Source: Nocardia exalbida NBRC 100660 (GTDB taxonomy: Bacteria; Actinomycetota; Actinomycetes; Mycobacteriales; Mycobacteriaceae). From it: a stretch of DNA of 64,000 nt. Made by a program: the position numbers and the translations under genes. The notes beneath the pieces are model-generated. The model made no database searches, was not told where the DNA came from, and worked only from the letters and a program-made list of their open reading frames with translations. Shown here in pieces: positions 37,637-47,958 of this stretch; position 1 is the first letter of the stretch; the number at the start of each line of letters is the position of its first letter. The stretch is from contig NZ_BAFZ01000099.1 in NCBI RefSeq assembly GCF_000308575.1, forward strand, positions 1 to 64,000. The letters are read 5' to 3'.

Positions 37637-39240
37637 GTGGCGAACCGGCGGCGGACGCCGCGCAGGCCGAACAGCCGTGGCAGCGGCTGGACAAGCGGAT
37701 GCTGCTGGTCCACCCGATCACCGAGCTGGTGAAGTTCATCCCGGTGCTGATCGGTTCGGTGATCCTCGGCACCAGCAGCGGCAACCACGTGTGGAGCATC
37801 ATTCCGCTCGTGCTGATCGTCGGGTTCGCGCTGACCCGCTGGTTCACCACGACGTATCGGGTCGGGCCGACGCACGTCGAGCTGCGCACCGGCCTGCTGC
37901 AACGCAAGAAGCTGTCGGTGCCGCGCTCACGCATCCGCTCGGTGGACGTCGAAGCCGACCTGCTGCACCGGGCTCTCGGACTCGCGGTGCTGGCGATCGG
38001 CACCGGCCAGCAGGCCGATTCGGGTGAGAAGTTCAAGCTCGACGCCCTGGACACGCGGGTCGTGCCGCCGTTACGGGCCGCGCTGCTCGCCCACACGGCC
38101 GCGCGGGCGGAGCAGTCCGAGGACCGGAAAGAGTCGGGGCAGAACGAATCCGGTGGCTTCACCGCCCCGCGCACGCGGGCGCGCGAGATCGGGCACTGGA
38201 GCCCGGCGTGGGTGCGCTACGCCCCGCTGTCGCTGACCGGGTTCGCGATCATCGCCCCGATCGTCGGCTTCGCGCTGCAGTACGGGCTCGGCGAGATCGT
38301 GTTCCGGTCGGACGCGGTACACGACGTGGAAGACGGCGGCGTGCTCGTCCTCGCGCTCGCCGCGGGGGCGCTGCTGTGCGCCATCGTCCTCGTGGTCAGC
38401 GCTGCCGCGTGCGCGCACTATCTGACCACGTATTTCGGGTTGCGTGTGCGCGACGACGGCAAGACCTTGCAGCTGCGCCACGGCCTGTTCACCACCCGTC
38501 AGATCACGCTCGACCGGGCGCGGCTGCGCGGGGCGACGGTCAACGAACCCTTGCTGCTGCGCCTTGCCGGCGGCGCCGAACTCGAAGCGATCATGACCGG
38601 GGAGAACCCGCGCCAGAAGATCCTGCCGCAGGCCCCGCGCGAGGCCGTCGAACACACCCTCGGCCATCTCCTGGCCCCGGAGGAGGTGCACGACAACGAC
38701 ACTCCGCTCCGTCCGGACGCGAGGCCCACCGGCGCGGGGGCATCGGACTCGCACACCGTCCCGGAGCCGGGCAGCGCTCCGCTTATCGCGCATGGGCCCG
38801 CCGCGCGGCGCCGCAGGCATACCCGCGTGCTCGCGCCGGTCGTCCTGATCGCCGCCGTACCGGTCTCCTTCTCCCTTGCCGGAGAGCACTATTCACCGTG
38901 GTGGTGGCTGGTGCCCGGCCTCGCGCTACCGATCGCGCTCGCGCTCGCGGAGGACCGCTATCGCGGCCTCGGCCACGCGGTGCTGCCCCGCACGCCCACC
39001 GGCCCGGCCTGGCTGATCACCCGGTCCGGGTCGCTGGACCGGGACCGCGACTGCCTGGAGGCCCCCGGCGTGATCGGCTGGACGGTGCGCCGGACCTTCT
39101 TCCAGCGGCGTGCGGGAGTCGCCACGGTGGTCGCGGCCACCGCGGCGGGCAAGAAGCGCTACGCCGTGGTCGACCTGCCCGCCGAGGACGCGTGGGGTCT
39201 CATCGAAGCGGTCACACCGGGGCTACCGGGTGCGCGCTGA
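37633..39240 (+). CDS. Bacterial PH-domain membrane protein (YdbT-like), large partner
   Basis: 535 aa with three bPH2-like domains separated by transmembrane pairs: VGPTHVELRTGLLQRKKLSV (~80-100), LRVRDDGKTLQLRHGLFTTR (~275) and AVLPRTPTGPAWLITRSGS (~455). Helices cluster at ~30-75, ~205-265 and ~395-440. ATG 37633 overlaps the upstream stop (ATGA), so the two proteins are made together and probably form one complex. The family is YdbT; biochemical role unknown. Confidence 0.8.
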   Translation: MSGEPAADAAQAEQPWQRLDKRMLLVHPITELVKFIPVLIGSVILGTSSGNHVWSIIPLVLIVGFALTRWFTTTYRVGPTHVELRTGLLQRKKLSVPRSRIRSVDVEADLLHRALGLAVLAIGTGQQADSGEKFKLDALDTRVVPPLRAALLAHTAARAEQSEDRKESGQNESGGFTAPRTRAREIGHWSPAWVRYAPLSLTGFAIIAPIVGFALQYGLGEIVFRSDAVHDVEDGGVLVLALAAGALLCAIVLVVSAAACAHYLTTYFGLRVRDDGKTLQLRHGLFTTRQITLDRARLRGATVNEPLLLRLAGGAELEAIMTGENPRQKILPQAPREAVEHTLGHLLAPEEVHDNDTPLRPDARPTGAGASDSHTVPEPGSAPLIAHGPAARRRRHTRVLAPVVLIAAVPVSFSLAGEHYSPWWWLVPGLALPIALALAEDRYRGLGHAVLPRTPTGPAWLITRSGSLDRDRDCLEAPGVIGWTVRRTFFQRRAGVATVVAATAAGKKRYAVVDLPAEDAWGLIEAVTPGLPGAR

Positions 39241-39339
39241 CCCACCGGGCGGGTGTCGCTGGTCGGTTGCCGAGCCGCGGCATCGGACGCCAGCGGCACG
39301 TACGCCGGCAACGCGCCCTCGGCGGTCCGGCCACCGAGA

Positions 39340-39777
39340 TCAGTGATGACGGAACAGGCTCGCGTTCGCCTGGATGTAGAGGTACCCCAGCGGCGGCAGC
39401 AGCCCGCCGAACAGCAACAGCGCCGTCCGCCAATCACTGCCCAGCAGAATGTCCCCGCCCGGACCGGCGCTCGCGCAGACCAGGAAGCCGAACGCCCAGG
39501 CCACCACCGGAAGACCCAGCACGGCGGGACGCCGGGTGACCGATCGCGCGCCCACGACGAGCAGGACGTTCACCACCCCCGCCACCACGGCGGACGCCGG
39601 GAAGGCGACGGAGCCCAGGTAGGTCGGCAGGTACAGCGCCTCGAGTGCCAGCGTGAGCAGGGCGTTCAGGACCAGGAGCAGCAGAATCACCGAGCCGACG
39701 ACCCCCATGGGACGGCGGGCATCCGCGGCTGCCACAGGAGCCCGATCGCCCGCGTGGTCATCGAGCTTCGTCGTCAC
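39340..39777 (-). CDS. Four-helix integral membrane protein (Rv1171-like)
   Basis: 145 aa, four predicted transmembrane helices (~27-48, 58-75, 82-103, 113-135) with a hydrophilic N-terminus. The position between mshB and fbiC and the length match Rv1171 of M. tuberculosis. GTG 39777 overlaps the stop of a 52-aa microprotein in GTGA, so translation is coupled. No enzymatic motif; possibly a small channel or accessory subunit, but nothing proves it. Confidence 0.7.
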   Translation of the reverse strand: MTTKLDDHAGDRAPVAAADARRPMGVVGSVILLLLVLNALLTLALEALYLPTYLGSVAFPASAVVAGVVNVLLVVGARSVTRRPAVLGLPVVAWAFGFLVCASAGPGGDILLGSDWRTALLLFGGLLPPLGYLYIQANASLFRHH

Positions 39778-39932
39778 GGCACCGGCGGGTAGCCGAGGAG
39801 GGTCAACAGGTGGCTCTGCATATCGGCGAACGCGTACAGCACCGTCATATACATGTCGTGCTGTTCGGGCCAGTGCGGCCGCATGCTTTCGACGAACGCC
39901 GCGATCGCGTTCTGGAGCTCCCAGTTGTACAT
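39774..39932 (-). CDS. 52-aa microprotein coupled to the Rv1171-like gene
   Basis: Open frame from ATG 39932 to TGA 39774 encoding 52 residues (MYNWELQNAIAAFVESMRPH, then WPEQHDMYMTVLYAFADM, QSHLLTLLGYPPVP). Its stop overlaps the GTG of the downstream membrane protein by 4 bp (GTGA). Predicted amphipathic helices, several aromatic and Met residues, no signal peptide. The codon use is GC3-rich and coding-like. Too short for most gene callers; the gene at 39969 upstream of it is the permease. Function unknown. Confidence 0.6.
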   Translation of the reverse strand: MYNWELQNAIAAFVESMRPHWPEQHDMYMTVLYAFADMQSHLLTLLGYPPVP

Positions 39933-39968
39933 ACTGCCGAGTCTATTCCGGCGCTGCGAGATGCATGA

Positions 39969-41438
39969 TCAGTTCTCCCGGTCGGCAGGCAGCGCGGCGA
40001 CCACGGGGAACTCGCCGGTCGGACCGCTACGCTCCGCCGCGATGGCCAGCACCCGCTTCCGCGCGGCAAACCAGCCGACGATCAGCGCGGGGACGATCAG
40101 GGCGAGGGTCGCGACGGTCCAGGTTCCCACCGGATAGTCGAACCCGGTGAGCACGACGACGAAGAACAGGAACACCAGCGTGAGCAGGCCGGTGTAGGGC
40201 GCACCGAACATGCGGAACGCGGGCCGCTGGATGCGTCCCTGAATGGACCAGCGCCACAATTGCAGCTGGCACAGCACGATGGTGGCCCACGAGGCGACGA
40301 TGCCCAGCGACGCCATGTTCAGCACGATCTCGAACGCCCGATTCGGGACGATGCCGTTGAGCGCGATACCGACGAGCGCGATCAGGCTGGTGAGCAGGAT
40401 GCCGCCGTAGGGGACGCCGTTGCCGCCCATCACCCCGGTGAATTTCGGCGCGCTGCCGTTCATCGACATCGAGCGCAGGATGCGGCCGGTCGAGTACAGG
40501 CCTGCGTTCAAGCTGGAGAACGCCGCGGTGAGCACCACGAGATTCATCACGCTGCCGATCCCGGGGACGCCGAGCATGGTGAAGAACGTGACGAAGGGGC
40601 TCTCGTCGGCGGTGTACCGCGTGTACGGCAGCAACAGCCCGAGCAACACCAGCGAACCGACGTAGAAGACGGCGATCCGGGCGATCACCGAATTGATCGC
40701 CCGCGGCATGATCTTCTCCGGGTGCTCCGTCTCGCCCGCCGCGGTGCCGACCAATTCGACCGCGGCGTAGGCGAAAACGACACCGGACACCACCACGACC
40801 AGCGGCATGATGCCGGTCGGGAACAGGCCGCCGTGATCGGCGACCACGCTCGGGCCGGTCGCTTCACCGTGCACGGTGAAGCGACCGAGCAGGAAGATCG
40901 TGCCGACGATCAGGAACGCGCTGAGCGCGAACACCTTGACCAGCGCGGCCCAGAATTCCATCTCGCCGAACCACTTCACCGAGATCAGGTTGACGCTCAG
41001 CACGAGGACCAGCGCGACCAACGCGAGAACCCACTGCGGGACGGCGGCGAACCCGGACCAGTAGTGGAAGTACTGCGCTATCGCGGTGGTGTCGGCGATA
41101 CCGGTCATCGACCAGTTCAGGAAGTACATCCAGCCCGCGACGAAGGCGGCCTTCTCGCCGAAGAACTCGCGCGCGTAGGAGACGAACGACCCCGACGAGG
41201 GCCGGTGCAGGACGAGTTCACCCAGCGCGCGCAGGATCAGGAACGCGAAGAACCCGCACACGCCGTAGACCAGGAACAACCCGGGTCCGGCGCTGGCCAG
41301 TCGTCCGCCCGCCCCGAGGAACAGACCGGTGCCGATGGCGCCGCCGATCGCGATCATCTGCAGCTGCCGCGGCTTCAGACTCTTGTGGTAACCGTGGTCC
41401 TCGATGCTGAGGTGAGCTTCGTCGCCGCGCGCGGTCAT
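39969..41438 (-). CDS. ansP: Amino-acid/polyamine (APC) permease, L-asparagine type
   Basis: Twelve-helix APC permease, 489 aa from ATG 41438. The N-terminal SLKPRQLQMIAIGGAIGTGL and FLGAGGRLASAGPGLFLVYG motif is the AAT-family hallmark, then LVLHRPSSGSFVSYAREFFG, AGWMYFLNWSMTGIADTTAI and NLISVKWFGEMEFWAALVK, which closely match asparagine permease AnsP rather than GabP or lysine permeases. A substrate call from sequence is moderate. An open frame upstream to 41516 is antisense-like. Confidence 0.8.
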   Translation of the reverse strand: MTARGDEAHLSIEDHGYHKSLKPRQLQMIAIGGAIGTGLFLGAGGRLASAGPGLFLVYGVCGFFAFLILRALGELVLHRPSSGSFVSYAREFFGEKAAFVAGWMYFLNWSMTGIADTTAIAQYFHYWSGFAAVPQWVLALVALVLVLSVNLISVKWFGEMEFWAALVKVFALSAFLIVGTIFLLGRFTVHGEATGPSVVADHGGLFPTGIMPLVVVVSGVVFAYAAVELVGTAAGETEHPEKIMPRAINSVIARIAVFYVGSLVLLGLLLPYTRYTADESPFVTFFTMLGVPGIGSVMNLVVLTAAFSSLNAGLYSTGRILRSMSMNGSAPKFTGVMGGNGVPYGGILLTSLIALVGIALNGIVPNRAFEIVLNMASLGIVASWATIVLCQLQLWRWSIQGRIQRPAFRMFGAPYTGLLTLVFLFFVVVLTGFDYPVGTWTVATLALIVPALIVGWFAARKRVLAIAAERSGPTGEFPVVAALPADREN

Positions 41439-41546
41439 GAAACGCCGGTTCCTCCATTTCGATGTCCCGAGATCACGCCGAACGGTACCCGCCGCGCGGA
41501 CACCGCTGGATGGCAACCCTCCGGCGACAACATCGGCGGAGTCCGG

Positions 41547-42431
41547 TCACTCCAGTCCGGCGAACAGATCGTGCTCCCGCCCGTCCGGCCCGAGCGGACC
41601 ACGCCGCCCCCGCACCAGGATGAAGTGCTCTTCGGGCAGAACCGGCTGGGCGACTCTGTTCGACAGGGCGAATTCCCGGCCGGACGGCGCGACGGTGACC
41701 TGGGTGGCGTGTGCCCGCAGCGCGGCGCGCTTGGCCGTCAGCACGTCGGACACGTCGATCGTGGTGGTCACCGCGTCACTGGGCACGCTCGCGAGCTCGC
41801 CTTCGGCGGGCAGCCGCCAACCGGGTGGCAGCGCGCCGGGCAGGCCCGCGGCCGTGCGCCGGGCCAGCGCGGCGGTGTGCAGGCGCAGCATGTCGGCGTC
41901 GGTGACGGTCCAGTAGTACTTCGGGGTGTCCCAGCCCTCGCCCGCCGCCACCTGCACGGCGGCCGTGGTGATCTCGTGTGCTCGGATGTGGTCCGGGTGG
42001 CCGTAGCCGCCGTTCGGGTCGTAACCGACCACGACGCGCGGCCGTAGCTCGAGCACCGCGTCGGTGAGTGCCCGCACCGCTTCGTCCCCGGAGCGCACGA
42101 ATACCCGGGGCTTGTGCGCGGCGGGCGTGCCCGCCATTCCGGAATCGCGCCATCGTCCCGCGCCGCCGAGGAAGCGCGGCGAGCCCGCGTTCAGCGCTGC
42201 CAGCGCACGGGTCAGCTCGAGGACGCGATAGCCGCCGAGCTGGTCGGCGTGCTGCGCGGCGAGCAGCGCCCACTCGTCGCCGATCACCTCGCCCTCCTCG
42301 CCGAGCGTGCAGGTGAGCACGGTGACCGGCACGCCGCGGCGGCGGTAATGCGCGATCGTGCCTCCGGTGGTGATGGACTCGTCGTCCGGGTGGGCGTGCA
42401 CCAGCAGCAGCCCGCCCGTCCCCGCGGTCAC
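41547..42431 (-). CDS. mshB: N-acetyl-1-D-myo-inositol-2-amino-2-deoxy-alpha-D-glucopyranoside deacetylase
   Basis: Zn-dependent LmbE-like deacetylase of mycothiol biosynthesis, 294 aa. The N-terminal VHAHPDDESITTGGTIAHY has zinc ligands His14 and Asp17; YDPNGGYGHPDHIRAHEITT supplies the catalytic/third ligand His region. GTG 42431 overlaps the lpqW stop (GTGA), so lpqW and mshB are coupled, matching their linkage in mycobacteria (Rv1166/Rv1170). Confidence 0.92.
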   Translation of the reverse strand: MTAGTGGLLLVHAHPDDESITTGGTIAHYRRRGVPVTVLTCTLGEEGEVIGDEWALLAAQHADQLGGYRVLELTRALAALNAGSPRFLGGAGRWRDSGMAGTPAAHKPRVFVRSGDEAVRALTDAVLELRPRVVVGYDPNGGYGHPDHIRAHEITTAAVQVAAGEGWDTPKYYWTVTDADMLRLHTAALARRTAAGLPGALPPGWRLPAEGELASVPSDAVTTTIDVSDVLTAKRAALRAHATQVTVAPSGREFALSNRVAQPVLPEEHFILVRGRRGPLGPDGREHDLFAGLE

Positions 42432-44206
42432 GGAATCCTGCGCCACATGGACGCGTCGCCGAAGATGCCGACCTGGATCGCGCCGCTGAGCGAGGCGCCG
42501 TCCAGCCGGGGACCGGACGCCGCGACGGCGTTGTCCTGCACGATCGGCAGCACCGTCGCCATGGCCCACAGTTTGGGCTCCGCTTCGGCGAGCACCCGCC
42601 CCACGTCGCCGCCCCGCAGAGCCTCGTCGATCGCGGGTTGCAGGGTCGGATCACATATCCCGGACAGGTTGCTGGGCGCGCGTTGCGCCGCCTCGGCGAT
42701 GGCCTGCGCAGGACCGGTGACCCCCGGCAGCGCGGGGGGCGGGCATCCGTAGCGGGACGCCAGCACGGTGGCCGGATCGGATCCGGCCACCTCCCAGCCG
42801 ACGATGGCGTCGACCGTGCCCTCGATCAGTTCCTTGCCGTAGAGCTCGTCGGCGGCGACGCTGCGCACAGTGGCGTCGATGCCCGCGCTACGCAGCTGGT
42901 CGGCAGCGGTATTGGCCACGGCCAAGGCGGTGGCGTCCCGATCCACCGCGCCGATGCGCACGGCCAGCGGCTTGCCGTCCTTGCCGAGGCTGCGCGGCTG
43001 CGGGGCGGGCGAGGTCGGGGAGATCGCGGGCGGCGGCTCCGGCGCCCGGCCGTAACCCGCGGCGGCGAGCAGGGCGAAAGCCTCCTCCGCCGACGGACGC
43101 GGCGGAGCGGTCGGGGCGTAACCGGGATCGGACGGCGCGAGCACCTGCGCGCGAGCCGGTTCCACCCAGTTGCCGGTCTGGGCGCCGACCGTCGCCAGCA
43201 GGGCGGGGTCGAGCAGCGCCAGCACACCCGAGCGGACCCTGGGATCGCTCAGTTCGCCTTTGCGCCCGTTGAGCGCCATTTGCAGCACCCGCGACTGCGG
43301 CATGATCGCGGTCCGCACGGAGGGAATCGCCCCCAATTGCGCCTGGGTCGCCACGCCGCCATGCACCAGCGCCATCTGGATGTCTCCGGTGCGCAGCGAG
43401 CCCGCCAGCTGCGCGGGCGTGCCGCCGCGGCGCAGCAGGATCTGGCCCGGCATCGCCGGGGTGCCCCAGAAGCGGTCGTTGCGTTCCAGCAGCATCTCGT
43501 CGCGGCCGGGGTCCGCCGAACGGATCCCGAACGGGCCGCCGGACACCCGGACCCCGTTGACCTGGCCGTTCATCCCCCTGGCGAACCCGCCGGGCGCGTC
43601 CTTGAGCAGATGGGACGGCAGCAGATCGGTGAACAACTCGCGCCAGCCGGGGTAGGGCTGCGCCATCACGACGGTGACCGTCTTGCCCCCCGCCGAGGAG
43701 CTCACATCCGAGATCATGCGGTATCCGGCCGGATCGACAACTCCCGGTTCGGAGATCATCTCCTGCCACAGGTAGCGGAAGTCCTCGGCCGCGATCGGCG
43801 CTCCGTCCGACCAGGACGCCTCGTTGCGCAGCTTGTAGGTGATCGTGAAGGGTTCCTGCGCGGTCACTTCGGCGGAGACCAGCAACGACGAATCCGGCAC
43901 CCAAGCCGTCGCACCGGGCCGCGCCGGATCGGGTACCGGCCGGAACGGGCTCGGCAGCACCAGGGAGGCGATCGCCGAGGTGGCGGCGGACTGGTCCGAG
44001 CGCAGATGCGGATTGAAGGCGGTACCGATGGTGTCCAGGGCGACGACCACGGTCGTCTCCGCAGGCTTGACCGGTGTGGTCTTCGGGCTGTCGGTGCTCT
44101 CGATGGGCGGCGGCGGATTCGCGGCACAGCTGCTGATCAAGGTCAGCACTGCCACGGCCGGCAACAACGTGCGCCACGCTGCGCGTTTTCCTGCGCCCAC
44201 TTTCAC
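42428..44206 (-). CDS. lpqW: LpqW-like lipoprotein (family 5 solute-binding fold)
   Basis: 592-aa lipoprotein from GTG 44206. Lipobox LISSC at ~22 after a hydrophobic helix (LLPAVAVLTLISSCAAN). The fold is that of family 5 peptide-binding proteins: NPHLRSDQSAATS, WSDGAPIAAEDFRYLWQEM and MQVALNGR-like MALNGRKGELSDPRVRSGVL. LpqW in mycobacteria balances PIM versus lipomannan/lipoarabinomannan synthesis. The proximity to typA, mshB and pimE supports orthology. No permease or ATPase genes adjoin, which supports a non-transport role. Confidence 0.8.
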   Translation of the reverse strand: MKVGAGKRAAWRTLLPAVAVLTLISSCAANPPPPIESTDSPKTTPVKPAETTVVVALDTIGTAFNPHLRSDQSAATSAIASLVLPSPFRPVPDPARPGATAWVPDSSLLVSAEVTAQEPFTITYKLRNEASWSDGAPIAAEDFRYLWQEMISEPGVVDPAGYRMISDVSSSAGGKTVTVVMAQPYPGWRELFTDLLPSHLLKDAPGGFARGMNGQVNGVRVSGGPFGIRSADPGRDEMLLERNDRFWGTPAMPGQILLRRGGTPAQLAGSLRTGDIQMALVHGGVATQAQLGAIPSVRTAIMPQSRVLQMALNGRKGELSDPRVRSGVLALLDPALLATVGAQTGNWVEPARAQVLAPSDPGYAPTAPPRPSAEEAFALLAAAGYGRAPEPPPAISPTSPAPQPRSLGKDGKPLAVRIGAVDRDATALAVANTAADQLRSAGIDATVRSVAADELYGKELIEGTVDAIVGWEVAGSDPATVLASRYGCPPPALPGVTGPAQAIAEAAQRAPSNLSGICDPTLQPAIDEALRGGDVGRVLAEAEPKLWAMATVLPIVQDNAVAASGPRLDGASLSGAIQVGIFGDASMWRRIP

Positions 44207-44214
44207 GCTCGGGA

Positions 44215-44220
44215 ACTCTA
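44215..44220 (-). promoter_or_regulatory. Candidate -10 box for lpqW
   Basis: TAGAGT on the minus strand ends 8 nt before the lpqW GTG with no clear ribosome-binding site between. Confidence 0.3.
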
Positions 44221-45093
44221 CCGTACGGTCGAGGCCGTTCCCAGATTCCTGCTGCCGAGCGGGGAAACAACGCGGTCGATCGGATATCCGCGGACATGCG
44301 AACGCGAGTGCTTCGCAGCGCCGATGATACGACCCGTCCATACCGGGCCGAGCCTCGGCAAATATTCGGCGCACCCGCTACGGAGCGATACTCGGGGTTG
44401 TACCGACGCACCGAATTCCGACAATTCTCCTGCCGATTGTCCATGTTCGCGAAAGCACGAGCTGATTTCACTCGTTCGCGTAAGTCAACAATCGCACCGA
44501 AACACCGACCAGGAGAAGAAAACCGCCTACGCGAAGCAATGATCAGGTGCGCCCGCTCGAGGCGCATGCTTGGCAGAGCTGCACGTCAAGCCCTCCGGTC
44601 GCCGAGAACGGCATCTCCTCGACCGCCCGGGTGACCACAAGCGTGAGGCGCGGACGAATCAGAACACGCCGTAAGTCTGCGGTTTCCATTGGATGGCACA
44701 AAACGTTCTGCATCCGAGTCGCGTCCTGAATTCTGTCCAGTCCCCCACGCAGAACACGCGCGCCGGCCAGCGATTCTCTACACGGAGAATGCGAATACTT
44801 CGTTCCACGTTCTCACGGCACAGAGAAATGGCCGAGAACGACGTAGAAATAATCGACGTCCTTCGGAAGGCAGATGCGGCAACAGAGCCGGTCCGCAAAC
44901 CCAATCACAAAGCCGTATCGAGGATATTCCGATTGCCGCGCACACCCCGAATTGCATCACGGATGAATTGCCGACAATCCTCGGGTGTACGCGAGCCGAA
45001 TCCGCGGCTCCAGCGCGAACACCTTCCGGCTCGCACCGACCGGAACGGGATCCGGCGTCCCGCGGACACCGAATCCCGTTCCATCGGAGCTGA
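44221..45093. other. 870-nt gene-poor region, lower GC
   Basis: Sits between lpqW and typA, where M. tuberculosis carries lipX/PPE17-type genes. Overall GC is lower than surroundings and codon use in all frames is poor. I see no RNA gene or repeat. Probably non-coding or decayed. Confidence 0.45.
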
Positions 45094-46992
<1,899 letters not shown>

Positions 46993-47224
46993 GCCTGAAT
47001 CCTCCTGCTGTTTCGGTGTGGGAGCCGATGGTGCTCGGTGTCCTGCGAGAGCGGGACCCCTGCGCGGTTACGCAGGTTGCCGCCTCCGGGTCCTGACGCT
47101 CACGCCGGGCTCCTTGCAGACAGGTGGAGAATCGAAACTCACCGGGCATAGCGGCCAGCTACACCCTACCGGCAGTCCGTTCGCGCAACGTTTCAGGCTT
47201 TGCACTTAGGGTACGCTAACCCCC
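46993..47224. other. Divergent region between typA and Cys/Lys-rich microprotein
   Basis: No additional gene. The minus strand carries typA's leader and AGGAGG site; the plus strand ends with the leaderless-type promoter of the microprotein at 47225. Confidence 0.4.
47213..47218 (+). promoter_or_regulatory. Leaderless -10 box for microprotein
   Basis: TACGCT ends 6 nt before GTG 47225. A weak GTTTCA at 47191-47196 could be the -35 at 16-nt spacing. Confidence 0.4.
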
Positions 47225-47401
47225 GTGGGCAAGGTCAAAGCAAAGAAGGTTTCGAGCCTGAAACCCAAGAAGAAGTGCTGTCGGAAGAAGACGCGCTGCC
47301 TGAAGTGCCCCGTGGTCATCATGCGGATGAAGAAGTGCGAAGCGGCCGGAGTCACCGGCAAGGATCTGAAGAAGGCACTCAAGCAGGCACGCGCGGCCTG
47401 A
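47225..47401 (+). CDS. 58-aa Lys/Cys-rich microprotein
   Basis: GTG 47225 to TGA 47401, 58 residues: MGKVKAKKVSSLKPKKKCCR, KKTRCLKCPVVIMRMKKC, EAAGVTGKDLKKALKQARAA. Five cysteines (CC, CxxC and a sixth position C) in a strongly basic body suggest metal binding or RNA/DNA contact; a zinc knuckle would fit. A leaderless -10 precedes it, and the PCD gene phhB follows 52 nt later. It is well conserved in the group by memory but unnamed; no function is assigned. Confidence 0.65.
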   Translation: MGKVKAKKVSSLKPKKKCCRKKTRCLKCPVVIMRMKKCEAAGVTGKDLKKALKQARAA

Positions 47402-47452
47402 CCATCGCCGCCACCTTTCCGGGGCGGCCCGAGGCGAGTAGTAAGGAGTGTT

Positions 47453-47740
47453 ATGGCCCAGCAGACACTGCTCTCCGATATCGAGATCGCCGAGGCCCTC
47501 ACCGAACTGCCGGACTGGACCAGATCAGGGGACGCACTGGTCCGCACGGTCGAGGCGCCCACCTTTCCCGCGGGCATCGACCTCGTGCGCCGGGTCGCCG
47601 AAGTCGCGGAGGAGGCCGACCACCATCCGGACATCGATATCCGCTGGCGCAACGTCACCTTCAGCCTGTCCACCCACTCCGCGGGCGGGCTCACCGCGCT
47701 GGACGTCGCCTTGGCGCACCAGATAGATCGGCTCTGCTGA
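47453..47740 (+). CDS. phhB: Pterin-4-alpha-carbinolamine dehydratase
   Basis: 95-aa PCD/DCoH-fold protein. EALTELPDWTRSGDALVRTV, then EVAEEADHHPDIDIRWRNVT has the catalytic HHPD and WRNV; the C-terminal LTALDVALAHQIDRLC closes the fold. It dehydrates 4a-hydroxy-tetrahydropterin; use in bacteria without aromatic hydroxylases is uncertain. AAGGAG lies 6 nt before the ATG. The convergent pimE gene lies downstream, as in Rv1159A/Rv1159. Confidence 0.9.
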   Translation: MAQQTLLSDIEIAEALTELPDWTRSGDALVRTVEAPTFPAGIDLVRRVAEVAEEADHHPDIDIRWRNVTFSLSTHSAGGLTALDVALAHQIDRLC

Positions 47741-47765
47741 ATTTGCAGCGCCTGCGGCGCTGCGT

Positions 47766-47861
47766 GTTCGCGGCCCCCCTCATGGCTCGTGTCCGAGCGA
47801 CCGCCGCTTGCTCCTTCGTCGCCTACGCGACGGCCACTCGGACACGAGCCGGGCCGCGAAC
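47766..47861. repeat. Long intergenic palindrome between phhB and pimE
   Basis: Arms GTTCGCGGCCC (47766-47776) with 47851-47861, and GGCTCGTGTCCGAG (47784-47797) with 47837-47850, give 25 base pairs with a 7-nt bulge. A small inner hairpin GTCGC/GCGAC lies near 47820. Similar palindromes recur intergenically in Nocardia genomes from memory. It could terminate both convergent genes or be a MITE-like dispersed repeat. Confidence 0.6.
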
Positions 47862-47958
47862 AGAACATGCTCGGTCTCGCTTCGCTCGAAACCGGGAGTC
47901 TCGGCCCATCGTCGCGTTGAGGATGGGCCTTGCCCGAGCCACTACCGCGCGGTGGCGC

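Noticed and set aside
44221..45093. Several ORFs (for example 44296-44634 and 44693-45379)
   Set aside because: Poor codon use, overlapping in opposite frames, no motifs; region called gene-poor.
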